A stretch of 64,000 nucleotides of DNA from Leptospira stimsonii (GCF_003545875.1 NZ_QHCS01000001.1:744001-808000), one strand, 5' to 3'; shown: positions 42,843-57,899, numbered from the stretch's first letter. A program made the numbers and translations. The notes: generated by a model not told the origin, from the letters alone.

Positions 42843-44024
42843 ATGGAAGAAGCAGTCATCCTGGACGGGATCAGAACCCCGTTCGGTAATTTTGGAGGAA
42901 CTCTCAAGGACCTCAGTGCGGTGGATTTGGGAGTTTTGGCTTCTAAGGCAATTCTCGAAAAAACGGGAGTTTCTCCGGATGCGATCGGAGAATCCATTTT
43001 TGGAAACGTAATTCCTACAGGGAAAGAAGCGATCTATCTCGCGCGTCATATCGGTTTGAAAACCGGTCTTCCTTTGGGAGTTCCCGCTTTGACTTTAAAT
43101 CGTCTCTGCGGCTCCGGTATGGAAGCAATCATCCAAGCGGCTAAAAAGATTTACCTGGGTGATGCGGACGCGGTTCTCGCCGGCGGTGTGGAATCGATGA
43201 GCAACGCTCCTTACGTCGTGCGTAACGCTCGCTGGGGAGTTCGTTACGGTTCTGCGGAATTCGAAGACACTCTCGAACAAGGCCTTACCGATCAGTATGT
43301 AGGTCTGATCATGGGTCAAACAGCCGAGAACCTCGCGGACCAATATAAAATTTCCAGACAAGAACAAGACGAATGGGCGGCGATCTCACAAACTCGCGCT
43401 GAAAAAGCGACTTTAGAAGGAAGACTCAAAGAGGAAATTTTTCCAGTAACGGTGGGCGGTAAAAAACCGATCACCTTGGATAAAGATGAATTTATCAAAG
43501 GTGCGTCTGGCGCTGAAAAACTCGCTTCCTTGAAAGCGGTATTTCGCGACGGTGGAACCGTGACCGCTGGGAACGCATCCGGTTTAAACGACGGTGGCGC
43601 GGCAACGATCGTAACTTCCGCTTCTTACGCACAAAAGATCGGTAAAAAACCTCTCGCGATCATTCGCGGTTACGGCCACGCGGGTTGTGATCCTGCGAAG
43701 ATGGGAATCGGTCCCGCGCTTGCGATTCCTGCGGCTCTCAAAAAAGCGGGCTTAAAACTTTCCGATATGAGTCTCGTGGAAGTCAACGAAGCCTTTGCCG
43801 CTCAGTATCTCGCGGTTCAAAAAGAATTGGGCCTCAATCCGGAAATCACAAACGTAAATGGCGGTGCGGTTGCGATTGGACATCCGCTTGGTGCTTCCGG
43901 TGCCAGAGTTACGATCACCCTTGCTTACGAACTTAAGAGAAGAAAGGCGAAGTATGGTGTCGCTTCTCTTTGTATCGGCGGTGGTCAAGGAATCGCACTC
44001 GTTTTGGAAAATCCGGAAGTATAA
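42843..44024 (+). CDS. Acetyl-CoA acetyltransferase (thiolase)
   Basis: A 393-residue thiolase that condenses or cleaves acyl-CoA with CoA. The acyl-accepting Cys89 lies in LNRLCGSGMEA; the catalytic His is in GGAVAIGHPLGASGAR near residue 350 and the second Cys in SLCIGGGQG near 380; NEAFAAQ is the usual motif of the family. Length matches AtoB/FadA-type enzymes. It may work in fatty-acid degradation together with the acyl-CoA dehydrogenase 2.2 kb downstream. ATG at 42843 has TAGGAG upstream. A strong terminator follows the gene. Confidence 0.94.
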   Translation: MEEAVILDGIRTPFGNFGGTLKDLSAVDLGVLASKAILEKTGVSPDAIGESIFGNVIPTGKEAIYLARHIGLKTGLPLGVPALTLNRLCGSGMEAIIQAAKKIYLGDADAVLAGGVESMSNAPYVVRNARWGVRYGSAEFEDTLEQGLTDQYVGLIMGQTAENLADQYKISRQEQDEWAAISQTRAEKATLEGRLKEEIFPVTVGGKKPITLDKDEFIKGASGAEKLASLKAVFRDGGTVTAGNASGLNDGGAATIVTSASYAQKIGKKPLAIIRGYGHAGCDPAKMGIGPALAIPAALKKAGLKLSDMSLVEVNEAFAAQYLAVQKELGLNPEITNVNGGAVAIGHPLGASGARVTITLAYELKRRKAKYGVASLCIGGGQGIALVLENPEV

Positions 44025-44047
44025 AAACTTTTTGATTTGATCGTTTG

Positions 44048-44075
44048 AAAAGCCCGGATTCAACCGGGCTTTTTT
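44048..44075 (+). terminator. Rho-independent terminator after the thiolase gene
   Basis: AAAAGCCCGG (44048-44057) pairs with CCGGGCTTTT (44064-44073) around a 6-base loop ATTCAA, followed by TTTTTT. It begins 23 bp after the stop codon. Confidence 0.93.
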
Positions 44076-44111
44076 ATCTTAAAATAATATAGAAAAGGTT
44101 AGAATCTTTTT

Positions 44112-44480
44112 ATGAAACGAATTCTTCTATTTTTGCTCCTGATCGGTTTTTGACGTTCTTGCTGTGGATTGGGGATTCTCATCTACAAACATCGTAATTG
44201 AAAATAATATTAAGAAGATGATTTTGTCCGGTAGGTTGAAGGGAGCTGAACGTAAGAAACTTAGAATTGTCGCGAACGGCCCAATATGAAAGTGGAGAAA
44301 AAAGAACCCTGATCGGTATTTTCGAAGCGCTTGATAATGAAGGAAGTCGAATGTTTAGTATCGATAATTCTATCTATTCAAAACGAATCGAAAACTGGAC
44401 CTTGGTAGAAATATCAGCAAGGTGTCAATCAAAGTGATTTTAAGCTGTATATTGATATTTTAGAATCTATTTCTTTATAA
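44112..44480 (+). pseudogene. Decayed small secreted-protein gene with three frameshifts
   Basis: From ATG at 44112 a signal-like start MKRILLFLLLIGF runs into TGA. Coding-like sequence then continues in successive frames: DVLAVDWGFSSTNIVIENN and MILSGRLKGAERKKLRIVAN, then ESGEKRTLIGIFEALDNEG and SIDNSIYSKRIENWTLVE, then QQGVNQSDFKLYIDILESIS to a stop at 44478-44480. One extra T in GGTTTTTG, a one-base change at GGCCC and one extra A in GAAATATC would restore a single frame of about 120 residues. No domain is recognised. Confidence 0.65.
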
Positions 44481-44482
44481 CT

Positions 44483-45187
44483 ATGAATCAACGATTTCAG
44501 CTCTGGTCAAATCTTCACATTCTACTTTTGTTTCTCACCGGAGTTGCGATCTTTATTCTTCTGTGGATTGCGAGAAAAGATTCTTCCGGAAACGTAAGTA
44601 AAAAAATAGGCCATACGTTGGCTTGGATCTTGATTCTAAATTATATCGTTTACGTAATCTATCGAATCGATTCCGGTCATTGGGAAATACGTTACGATCT
44701 TCCGATGGAATTCTGCAATTGGGCGATGATTGTGACTTCGATCGCGCTCCTAACTCACAATCGAACGTTTGCAGAACTTTCTTACTTCTGGGTGATGAGC
44801 GGTTCCATCAACGGTGTCATAACTCCGGATCTTCAGGTGACGTTTCCGCACCTTTATTTTTTTATTTTCTTCATCGCGCATTCGGGACTTGTGATCGCTT
44901 CGCTTTATATCGTCTTTGGTCTGAGATTGGAGCCGCGACCTTGGGCCGTTCTTAGGACATTCTTATATTCTCAGATATTTTTTATTTCCGCGTTTGTGAT
45001 CGATTTTCTTTTGGATGGAAACTATGGATATATGATGTCCAAGCCTACGGCCGGTTCTGCGTTGGATTTTCTGAGCGACTGGCCTTATTATCTGATTCAG
45101 ATGCAATTGATCGGTCTGTGTTTTTTCTTTCTTCTTTATCTTCCGTTTTATTTTAAGAATCGAAAAATTAAATTATATGAATATTAG
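44483..45187 (+). CDS. TIGR02206/YwaF-like membrane protein
   Basis: A 234-residue integral membrane protein with about six hydrophobic helices. The YDLPMEFCNWAMIVTSIALL segment and the YFWVMSGSINGVITPDLQVTFPHLYFFIFFIAHSG motif are characteristic of the TIGR02206 (YwaF) family, whose function is unknown. The ATG at 44483 follows the stop of the decayed gene by 2 bp, so expression may have been disturbed by that decay. No ribosome site is clear. The downstream 1 kb holds no intact gene. Confidence 0.82.
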   Translation: MNQRFQLWSNLHILLLFLTGVAIFILLWIARKDSSGNVSKKIGHTLAWILILNYIVYVIYRIDSGHWEIRYDLPMEFCNWAMIVTSIALLTHNRTFAELSYFWVMSGSINGVITPDLQVTFPHLYFFIFFIAHSGLVIASLYIVFGLRLEPRPWAVLRTFLYSQIFFISAFVIDFLLDGNYGYMMSKPTAGSALDFLSDWPYYLIQMQLIGLCFFFLLYLPFYFKNRKIKLYEY

Positions 45188-46219
45188 AATAAGGACGACT
45201 TCTTTTTTTATTTCGACTTGAGACGAATAATTTTTCTCTTCTTGAGGCTTGCTTTCCCGTGAGGTAAAGGAAAGAGTTTTTATTCATTGTTCTTTCAGTG
45301 GGCGCGTTTATTTCGAATATTCGCCGTATTCTTTAAATCCTCAGATCGAAGTTCGAGAAACGAAAGAAAAAGAATCTGGGTTGTGGCGATGGAAAAAGCG
45401 GAATCAAAAGGAAATCATTCTCGATCCGTTTGAATCGTTCGGGCTCGTTGAGGTTTCTTGCGATTGAAAGATCGGGAACGGATGAAAAATAGATTGATTC
45501 TATAAAAAATTCGAAAGATGGAAATGGGATTCTTCTTATTTCCGATATAAAAATGGATCCTACTTTAGATCCGTTTATTCGGAGGGAAACGGTTCTCCGA
45601 AATCTTCAGAGCTTTTTTTCTCAATTGATTTTTCCAACGTAGAGAAAACGAAATTGCAAAACCCGCTCCTATTGTTTTGATTTGCGCCGGTCCTATTCGA
45701 TTTTACTCAAAAAAAATTAGAATTTTTTATCAAAGAGGGCAAGTCGTGTTTCAAGGAGAATGGGCGGATTCTTTGGAAAGTGTGATCGCGGGAGTTCCCA
45801 CACTTTATTTCGGTTAGAGATGGAAATTCTTTGTAATAGTTCCTACATTTTTAAAACGAAAGGGCTTCGGACGTCCCTGTTCGACTTTTTTTATTGGGCT
45901 TTAAAAACGATTGGATTCCATTCGGAGAAGGTGTTAGAGTTCCTACACGGATTCTTGTTGGAAAAAGGAGACACCTTCTCACAAACAAAAAGCGTATTTG
46001 AATTTGCTTTCGATCCTTCTTTCAAGAATCCGCTTTGGTTTTCGTTTTCGTACCTTCTTGACGGTAAAGGATTCCCTTCGAATCCTGCATTACAGAGCTC
46101 TTAATTCCAGGTTCCAATACCGATTTCGAGGCTGTACCGGTTTTCCGGCTATCGGCGATTCAGGCGGGATGCCAGGAACCATCGGACGAGTTCAAATTCG
46201 ACCAAGGTGTGCTATTAAA
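45188..46219. other. Long intergenic region before acyl-CoA dehydrogenase
   Basis: About 1 kb. It includes three copies of the intergenic motif, at 45791-45801 (GGAGTTCCCAC), 45837-45846 (TAGTTCCTAC) and 45936-45946 (AGAGTTCCTAC), and two open stretches (45249-45467 and 45760-46104) with unconvincing translations; the second contains all three motif copies and is judged non-coding. Decayed coding sequence may be present. Confidence 0.4.
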
Positions 46220-47379
46220 ATGGAATTTGCCCTTTCCAGCGAACAGAAAGAATTACGTGATCTCGCGAGAAAATTTGCGAAAGAAGAAATGCGTCCTCGC
46301 GCGGAACATCACGATCATACGGGAGAATATCCCATGGAAGTCCTCAAAAAGGCCTGGGAAATCGGCCTTATGAACATCCATATTGAACCTCAGTTCAACG
46401 GTTCCGGAATGGCAGAATTAGACGACGTTATCATTGGAGAAGAATTATTCTGGGGATGTTCCGCAATGGCGACCGCCATTCTCGCGAACAACCTCGCCCT
46501 CGCACCGGTTCTCCTCGGCGCGAGCGATAAGATCAAAAAAGAATTCGTTCAACCTATGACGGAAGAATTCAAACTCGCGGCTTATGCGGTTACCGAACCC
46601 GGCGCCGGATCGGACGTGGCCGCGATTCGTACTTCCGCAAAAAAAGTCGGAGACGAATACATCATCAACGGATCTAAGATGTGGATTACAAACGCAGGTT
46701 ACGCGGATTGGTTTTTTGTTCTCACAAAGACGGATCCTTCTGCGGGACATAAGGGCATCACCGGCTTTATCGTCGATGCGAAATCTCCCGGAATCATCAT
46801 GGGAAAAAAAGAGATCAACATGGGTCAGAAATGTTCTGATACTCGTGGAATCACTTTCGAAGACGTGAAAGTTCCCGCCTGGCAGATGGTCGGTCGCGAA
46901 GGAGAAGGTTTTAAAATCGCGATGGGCGCGTTCGACCACACACGTCCCGGAGTTGCGATCGGTGCAGTCGGAGTTGCGCGCGCCGCGATGGAGCACGCGA
47001 TTCAATACGCGAATACCCGCAATACGTTCGGACGTCCTATCATGGACAACCAAGGAATTTCCTTTATGATCGCAGAGATGGCGCGCGATATCGAAGCGGG
47101 TCGTCTCCTCTGTTACCAAGCCGCATGGATGATAGACAATAAATTTAGAAATACATACCAAGCCTCGATCGCGAAGATGTTCTGCGCCGATATGTGCATG
47201 CGAGTCTGTACCGATGCGGTTCAGGTTCTCGGCGGGTACGGGTTTAATACGGAATATCCCGTCGAAAAACTAATGCGCGACGCAAAGATCTTCCAAATCT
47301 ACGAAGGAACTTCTCAAATTCAAAGAATGATCGTTTCCCGTTTTCTCGCGGATGGAAAGGGAATCGAGGGACCGAATTT

Positions 47380-47383
<4 letters not shown>
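46220..47383 (+). CDS. Acyl-CoA dehydrogenase
   Basis: A 387-residue flavoenzyme catalysing the first step of fatty-acid beta-oxidation. Family features are FALSSEQKELRDLARKFAKEEM at the start, YAVTEPGAGSDVAAIRTSA (flavin and substrate contact), KMWITNAGYADWFFVLTKT, and the C-terminal VQVLGGYGFNTEYPVEKLMRDAK with the catalytic Glu at about residue 362 in QIYEGTSQIQ. The frame continues upstream to 45998, but the added residues are unlike the family, and ATG at 46220 gives the usual start. Its stop is immediately followed by trpE, whose likely start CTG overlaps it. Confidence 0.92.
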
Positions 47384-51360
<3,977 letters not shown>

Positions 51361-51364
<4 letters not shown>

Positions 51365-51774
51365 AAAAGATCGTTTTGATCGTAGACGATAACGACCGCT
51401 ATGCGAACAATCTCAAGGTTTGGTTTGAAAAAAACGGATTTGAAACCGTTCGTGCGGTGGACGCGACGCAGGGTTGGGAAATCTATTCTCAGGATAAGAA
51501 TCGATTTCATACGATCGTGACGGATATCACGATGGAAACCCAGACTTCGGGTCTTTGGATGATTCGCAAGATTCACAAGGACGGTTATCAGGGAAACAAA
51601 ATCATCGCGACCACGGGTTTTGATTTTCCGGGAGTTATGTTTCTTTCCAGTTCGATTCTTCCAAGTTTTGCGGGAATCGGATGGATGGTTCCGAAGGTTC
51701 CTTTGAAGGAAGGAAACGTGGTTTTCCTTCCTACTTCGTTGAAAAAGAAAATTCCTTACGAATCAATTCTCTGA
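51361..51774 (+). CDS. Stand-alone response-regulator receiver-like domain
   Basis: A 137-residue protein. KKIVLIVDDNDRYANNLK carries the acidic pair Asp9/Asp10 and TIVTDITMETQTSGLWM holds Asp55, the likely phosphorylation site. Thr85/86 (IIATTGFDF) and Lys in MVPKVPL complete the usual receiver set. The stretch after strand 4 is modified (FPGVMFLSSSILPSFAGIGW), longer than in CheY, and no output domain follows. It overlaps the ABC exporter by ATGA and converges with the HEAT-repeat gene, overlapping it by 12 bases. A role in controlling the exporter is conceivable but not shown. Confidence 0.8.
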
Positions 51775-53175
51775 AGGGGAACCGCTTTCCGGCGTTTGAT
51801 CCGCGTTAGACGGACTTGCGGGGTCGGTCTCTTCCATATCGGAAGCCGGAGTAAACGTAGTCGGTTTCCGTTTGTATCTTTTCCCTTTTTTCTCTCTCGG
51901 AGGAGCAAGGATCGTTCTCATTTTCAGAAAAGGACCGAATACCCAGGACTGAACCGTCTCATAATAACTTTCCGGATTTTTAGATTCTAAAAGAAGTAAG
52001 TAGTAATGATCTTCCACGAATTTATCGCCAACTTTTTGGATAAATCGACGATCGCTTTTCTTTAGGATCTTTCCTACTTCGCCTAACGTAAGATTACGAA
52101 GTCTGCGGGAAGTTGGATACGGATTCTCCTGTGCGTACCCGCCTTCCACTTGTACCGTTCCGAATTGAGAGAACGCCTTACGGAGATAAAGTTGCGCCAA
52201 AATTCTCTGATTCAATTCCTCCGAAGTGGAGCTTTCCAATATCCGAATAAAGGAGAACGTTCCGTAGAGGCTTGTGTTTTGTCCGATCGCTTCCACGATA
52301 TTCTTCACTAATTCCGGCTTTGTTTCCAGGGTTTGTTCTAAAATTTTTAAAGAAGCTCTCGTTTTATGAATTCCCAACGCTTCGATCGCGGTTTTTTGCA
52401 AGTCCGGATCTTCCGAATCCAGATACGTTTTGAATAATTTGAGGTCGTCGTTCACTTGAAACGCCGCCAGACCCAAAAGGGAGGCTTTTACTATTTCGGT
52501 TCTCGTGGAACGGATTCCTTGGCGTATGAGCGCGTCCCTAGCGGAAGGATCCTTTGTTTTTCCCATTCCTCTCCAAGAAGAGAACTGAATATCCGGATCG
52601 TTCGACTTGATTCCCCTAAAAAAATAATCCAGAGAAGAGGGGGAACCAATATCGGCTAACGCCTTGTAGGCGGCCTGTCTTACCGCTTCTCCGTCTCTTT
52701 CGATCACATGGTGAAGAGTTTTTACGCCGCCACGCCCCATTCTTCCTAACGCTAAAACGGCGGCCGCACGAACTCTCGGAATCGGATGAGTAAGGGCCAT
52801 ACGATCCAGTGTTTTATACCGCTTTTCCGCTTCCGCGCGAAATACGATTAGAATCCCTTTTTTGAGAGAAAGATCATAGTCGATTTCCTGTCTTTCTTTC
52901 GGAGTAAGGTCTTTTCTTTTTCTTCTCTCGTATGAGGAAACTCCGTCGGATTCTTCCGTAAGATTTCTGGGATCGTCCACATTCAGACCGCTGGATGAAT
53001 TTCCATCGGAAGATTCTCCGGTTCCTGTCGCCGATTCCTCCGGTGCATCCACCGTTTTCGGAAGTTTGGATTCTTCTTGAAGTCGATTTCCGGAATCCGC
53101 ATTTACTACGGAACTCAAAATGCCGAATACGAGAACCAAGAGAAAATACTTTTTAAGTTTGGAATATAAGGACAT
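51763..53175 (-). CDS. Exported HEAT-repeat protein
   Basis: A 470-residue protein. It starts with a signal or anchor helix (about residues 8-26, KYFLLVLVFGILSSVVNAD), followed by a Ser/Glu/Gly-rich stretch (27-85) that is probably disordered. From about 115 to 300 there are alpha-helical repeats of HEAT type, for example PRVRAAAVLALGRMGRGG, EAVRQAAYKALADIGSPS, DLQKTAIEALGIHKTR. The C-terminus from about 425 is Lys- and then Pro/Ser/Glu-rich. Such proteins serve as scaffolds in the periplasm or envelope. The function is unknown. Its end overlaps the receiver gene by 12 bases. Confidence 0.8.
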   Translation of the reverse strand: MSLYSKLKKYFLLVLVFGILSSVVNADSGNRLQEESKLPKTVDAPEESATGTGESSDGNSSSGLNVDDPRNLTEESDGVSSYERRKRKDLTPKERQEIDYDLSLKKGILIVFRAEAEKRYKTLDRMALTHPIPRVRAAAVLALGRMGRGGVKTLHHVIERDGEAVRQAAYKALADIGSPSSLDYFFRGIKSNDPDIQFSSWRGMGKTKDPSARDALIRQGIRSTRTEIVKASLLGLAAFQVNDDLKLFKTYLDSEDPDLQKTAIEALGIHKTRASLKILEQTLETKPELVKNIVEAIGQNTSLYGTFSFIRILESSTSEELNQRILAQLYLRKAFSQFGTVQVEGGYAQENPYPTSRRLRNLTLGEVGKILKKSDRRFIQKVGDKFVEDHYYLLLLESKNPESYYETVQSWVFGPFLKMRTILAPPREKKGKRYKRKPTTFTPASDMEETDPASPSNADQTPESGSPSEN

Positions 53176-55060
53176 CGGTTACCTTTGAATGGTCAAATTT
53201 TTGCTAAGATGCTATTTATAAGTTCGTCCGATTTTTCAGCTTTTTCCTGTTTTTTTCCGTGACAAGCATGATTTCCTTTAACCGGAATGCTTGACGGAAG
53301 ACGAGGAACCTGCTAAGTTTTAGCCATAGGGAGAATTTCTTTATTAGCAAGCTCAGCGGTAATCTCAACGGCCTCAAATCCAACCAAATTCAAAGACTGA
53401 AAAAAATTTCCGAGAAAAGAATCCGGGAAGACGTAATCATTAGTCAAGAAATTTCACGCACTCTCTGCGAATTATCCTTAGAAATCGGCAAACAAATCGG
53501 AATTCTGATCGATCGATCCGGTTACGTTACGCACGTGTTAGTCGGATCCGATACTTCGATTGAAATTCCCTTTTTGGATCGTCTTCGGACTTCCGAGGCG
53601 AGGTTGCGTGGTCTTCGGCTGGTTCACACTCATCTGAAAGGAGAACCGCTCAACCAGGAAGATTTAACCGACTTGGCGCTTTTACGTTTGGATTATATTA
53701 CCGCGGTAACGATCGATTCTTCCGGAAATCCGAACGGTTATTTCTCCGCACACTTCAACCCGGAATCGGAGGAAGAACTCTGGACCGTCCTTCCGAAACA
53801 ATATCCCGGACAACTCAAGGAAGGGATTCACGAAGAAATTTTGGAGATCGAATCTCAGCTTTCCCGTTTTAGAAAAAATCTCAAAGACGCGCAAAAAGAA
53901 AACCGAGCGTTTTTGGTTGGAGTTTATCCGGAGCGAAACATCGGAAGACATCCTTCTCTTTCCATGGAAGAATTGAAAGAACTCTGTAGAACCGCGGAAG
54001 TGCACGTCGTCGATACGTTTATTCAGAAAAAGAATCGTTTGGATCCGTCCACCGTTTTGGGAAAAGGGAAACTGGAAGAAATCATTTTAAAGGCGATTCA
54101 AAAACACGTAGAACTTCTCGTCTTCGACCTCGAACTCACACCTTCTCAGGCGAAAAAAATTTCGGATATCGCGGATATCAAAGTGATCGATCGAACCCAA
54201 CTCATTCTCGATATCTTTGCCAGAAACGCGAAGAGCAGAGACGGTAAACTACAAGTCGAACTCGCACAGCTCAAATATCTAAAAGGAAGACTCACCGAAC
54301 TCGACGATAACATGTCGAGACTCACCGGTGGAATCGGAGGAAGAGGGCCGGGAGAAACCAAACTCGAAATCGGAAAACGAAGAGTCGAAGAAAGAATCAC
54401 GAGACTCGAAGTCGAACTCAAATCCCTAAAAAAGAGAAGGGAAATCAATCGACGTCAGAGAAAGAAAAACGAACTTCCCGTGGTCGGCATCGTGGGTTAT
54501 ACGAACGCAGGAAAATCGACGTTACTCAATGCTTTGACGAACAGCGAGGTTCTCTCCGAAAACAAATTGTTTGCGACTCTCGATCCGACGACGAGAAGAA
54601 TCCGGTTCCCCGAAGAAAGAGAAATCATCATTTCGGATACGGTCGGGTTTATTCACGATCTTCCACCCGAGTTGTCCAATGCGTTCAAAGCCACTTTAGA
54701 AGAATTGGGTGATTCCGATCTTCTCGTGCACGTTGTCGATATTTCCAATCCCGATTACAAACTGCAGATGGAAGCCGTGGAAAAAATCTTAGAAGAATTA
54801 GATCTTTCTCATATACCGATGATTCAGGTTTTTAACAAGATCGATAATCTCGAAAAATTCAAAAAGCTCGCTTTGCAAGAAGGATATTCCAGCGAATTCA
54901 AAAAGACGACGAAGAATTCTCTGAATCACGGGCCCGGCTTGGAAGCGATCGCGGACTTAAAGGAAGAATTAGGAATCGATTTTCATGCGGACACCGTTTT
55001 GGTATCCGCTTATCAAGGATGGGGTTTAAAAACGCTTTTGGATCTTTTGGAAGAACGAAT

Positions 55061-55442
<382 letters not shown>

Positions 55443-55445
55443 ATT

Positions 55446-55769
55446 TTATCGCTCCGGATAAAGTTTCCCTTCTCTATATTTCAGTCGGACTTTCTCGCTT
55501 GTTTGAAGCTCATCGACTCGATACTTCCCTCTCAACACAATTTCGATTCTTCCTCTTTGGGGAATCGAACCTTCGTATTCCAGATACTCCCTTCTATGAG
55601 AACGTTTTTTTTCAAATTCTACAACGCAACCATTTAGAAAACCGTTCAGATTCTCTTGGGAAGAACCGAAGGTCAGGAGTTCTCTTTCCTCGCCGGGATC
55701 CAGGAATAAGTCCAGATGTCCCCCATTCTCCTCAAAATGCAAAGACAAAGTGAAATCTTTCCACCGCAT
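55446..55769 (-). CDS. LigD 3'-phosphoesterase-like small protein
   Basis: A 107-residue protein. GGHLDLFLDPGEERELLTF aligns by eye with the HxD motif region of the 3'-phosphoesterase (PE) domain of bacterial DNA ligase D (consensus HWDLMLE then L-x-T-W), and HRREYLEYEGSIPQRGRIEI with the conserved LxYLxYEGxxxxGRGxV segment, ending with LRGKY. These PE relatives remove 3'-phosphates or ribonucleotides at DNA ends. No polymerase or ligase domain is present. Similarity is by pattern only, so the family is probable, not certain. It lies 11 bp after hom and 13 bp before the STAS gene in the same operon. Confidence 0.5.
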   Translation of the reverse strand: MRWKDFTLSLHFEENGGHLDLFLDPGEERELLTFGSSQENLNGFLNGCVVEFEKKRSHRREYLEYEGSIPQRGRIEIVLRGKYRVDELQTSEKVRLKYREGKLYPER

Positions 55770-55780
55770 ACGCCGAAATT

Positions 55781-57070
55781 TTATAGTTTATCCTCTAATC
55801 GAATCGCGACCGAAGCGTGGCGGATCAAAGAAAGGCTATCGATGATCTTCAATGATTTCTTTATATTCTCTTCGGTTGCCGGATGTGTTATAACAACAAC
55901 TTCGACGGGTTCTTTTTCCACTTCGTTTTGCCTTACTGAAGAGATAGAGACTCCGTGATCTCCCAAAACTTTCGAAATTTCGGAAAGAACCCCCGGAAGA
56001 TCGACGGTCGTAAATCGCAGATAATATCGTACCAAAGAGCCGTTGGCCTCGGAGACGCTGGCCGGTGGAAATAAATTCTTCTCCGGAGCCAAACCTTTGT
56101 TTCTTCTCGCTCCGTAATAGAGAATATCGGAAACAACCGAGGAAGCTGTCGGTAAGGACCCGGCTCCCTTTCCGACGAACATTCCAGGACCCGCATAAGC
56201 GGTCTGATAATAGATCGCGTTCATCTCGTTCATGATATTCGCGAACGGATGTTTTACGGGAATCATCACCGGTTGCACTCTTGCTTCCAATTGATCCGCA
56301 ATCTTTCGAACCAATCCTAGGAGTTTGATTCTATAACCGAGTTCTCCTGCAAATTGAATATCCAACCCACTAATCTTTGTTATACCTTCGATTTGAACGC
56401 TCTGTAAAGGAATTTTTTGCGAGAACGCTAAACTTCCTAATATGCTAATTTTATGTGCGGTATCGATTCCTTCCACGTCAAAGGTTGGATCTTTTTCCGC
56501 AAAGCCGAGTTCTTGTGCGATCTGAAGAGCTTCGGAATAATCCAGATGTTCCAATTCCATCTTGGAGAGAATGAAATTCGTAGTTCCGTTTAAGATTCCA
56601 TAAAGAGAAAGGAAAGAATCGGAGCCGAGTCCCGTCTTGATGGAACGAATGACCGGAATCGCTCCGGCGACGCAAGCTTCCATACCGATTTCCAATCCAC
56701 TTTCATGAGCGAGAGAGAAAAGCTCGTCTCCTCTTTGAGAAAGAAGCGCTTTGTTTGCGGTGATCACGGTTTTTCCGTTTTTCAAAGCCTCGCTCACGAT
56801 CGTATAAGCGACATCGGTTCCGCCAACGAGTTCTAAGACCAGATCGATCTCGGGATCGGAAATGATTTTTTTAAAGTCGGATTCTAATTTGCAATTGGGA
56901 AAGTTAAGTAATTCTTTTTTGATTTTATCGGGAGTTCGGGTTGAGACCGAGGTGAGAATCAGATCTAGGCCGTATTTCTCGCGATATGCGGCACTTTCAT
57001 TTTTGAGAATCTCGAGAACCCCTGATCCTACCGTTCCCGCTCCAATCAATCCGATTCGAATGCGTTCCAT
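55781..57070 (-). CDS. hom: Homoserine dehydrogenase
   Basis: A 429-residue enzyme that reduces aspartate semialdehyde to homoserine for threonine and methionine. The NAD(P)-binding motif GLIGAGTVGSG is at residues 7-17; the catalytic domain shows ETVVTANKALLSQ-like TVITANKALLS, GGTDVAYTIVSEAL, SLYGILNGTTNFIL and GFAEKDPTFDVEGIDTAHK. A C-terminal ACT domain (about 350-425, DLPGVLSEISKVLGDHGVSISSV) is the usual site of allosteric control by threonine. ATG at 57070. It is the first gene of a minus-strand operon with the LigD-PE-like and STAS genes. Confidence 0.94.
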   Translation of the reverse strand: MERIRIGLIGAGTVGSGVLEILKNESAAYREKYGLDLILTSVSTRTPDKIKKELLNFPNCKLESDFKKIISDPEIDLVLELVGGTDVAYTIVSEALKNGKTVITANKALLSQRGDELFSLAHESGLEIGMEACVAGAIPVIRSIKTGLGSDSFLSLYGILNGTTNFILSKMELEHLDYSEALQIAQELGFAEKDPTFDVEGIDTAHKISILGSLAFSQKIPLQSVQIEGITKISGLDIQFAGELGYRIKLLGLVRKIADQLEARVQPVMIPVKHPFANIMNEMNAIYYQTAYAGPGMFVGKGAGSLPTASSVVSDILYYGARRNKGLAPEKNLFPPASVSEANGSLVRYYLRFTTVDLPGVLSEISKVLGDHGVSISSVRQNEVEKEPVEVVVITHPATEENIKKSLKIIDSLSLIRHASVAIRLEDKL

Positions 57071-57206
57071 GGATTACCATCTTCGAAATTTGCAGGGAAG
57101 ATTCACTCCATTTTCATGGGAAAAGCGAACGTTCCGGGAAGGATTGAAATTTTAATTTACAACATTTCATTTCTCTGGTACGAATCAAAGATAAGTTTTT
57201 AAATCC

Positions 57207-57849
<643 letters not shown>

Positions 57850-57863
57850 AACGATCGTAAGAA

Positions 57864-57899
57864 TCCGAAAGAGGGGAGAACGATCTCTTCTCTTTCGGA
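57864..57899 (+). other. Long hairpin after the DUF1566-like gene
   Basis: TCCGAAAGAGGGGAGA (57864-57879) pairs with TCTCTTCTCTTTCGGA (57884-57899) over a 4-base loop, 14 of 16 positions pairing. It is followed by A-residues, not U, so it is not a normal terminator for the + strand. Confidence 0.5.

Noticed and set aside
45249..45467. A 72-residue open frame downstream of the TIGR02206 gene
   Set aside because: It could be a gene remnant, but no family, no good ribosome site and a TTG start; not enough evidence.
45760..46104. A 114-residue open frame before acyl-CoA dehydrogenase
   Set aside because: It contains three copies of the intergenic motif, and its translation has no domain; treated as non-coding.
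46445..47161. A 238-residue minus-strand frame inside acyl-CoA dehydrogenase
   Set aside because: His/Arg-rich shadow of a well-supported gene.
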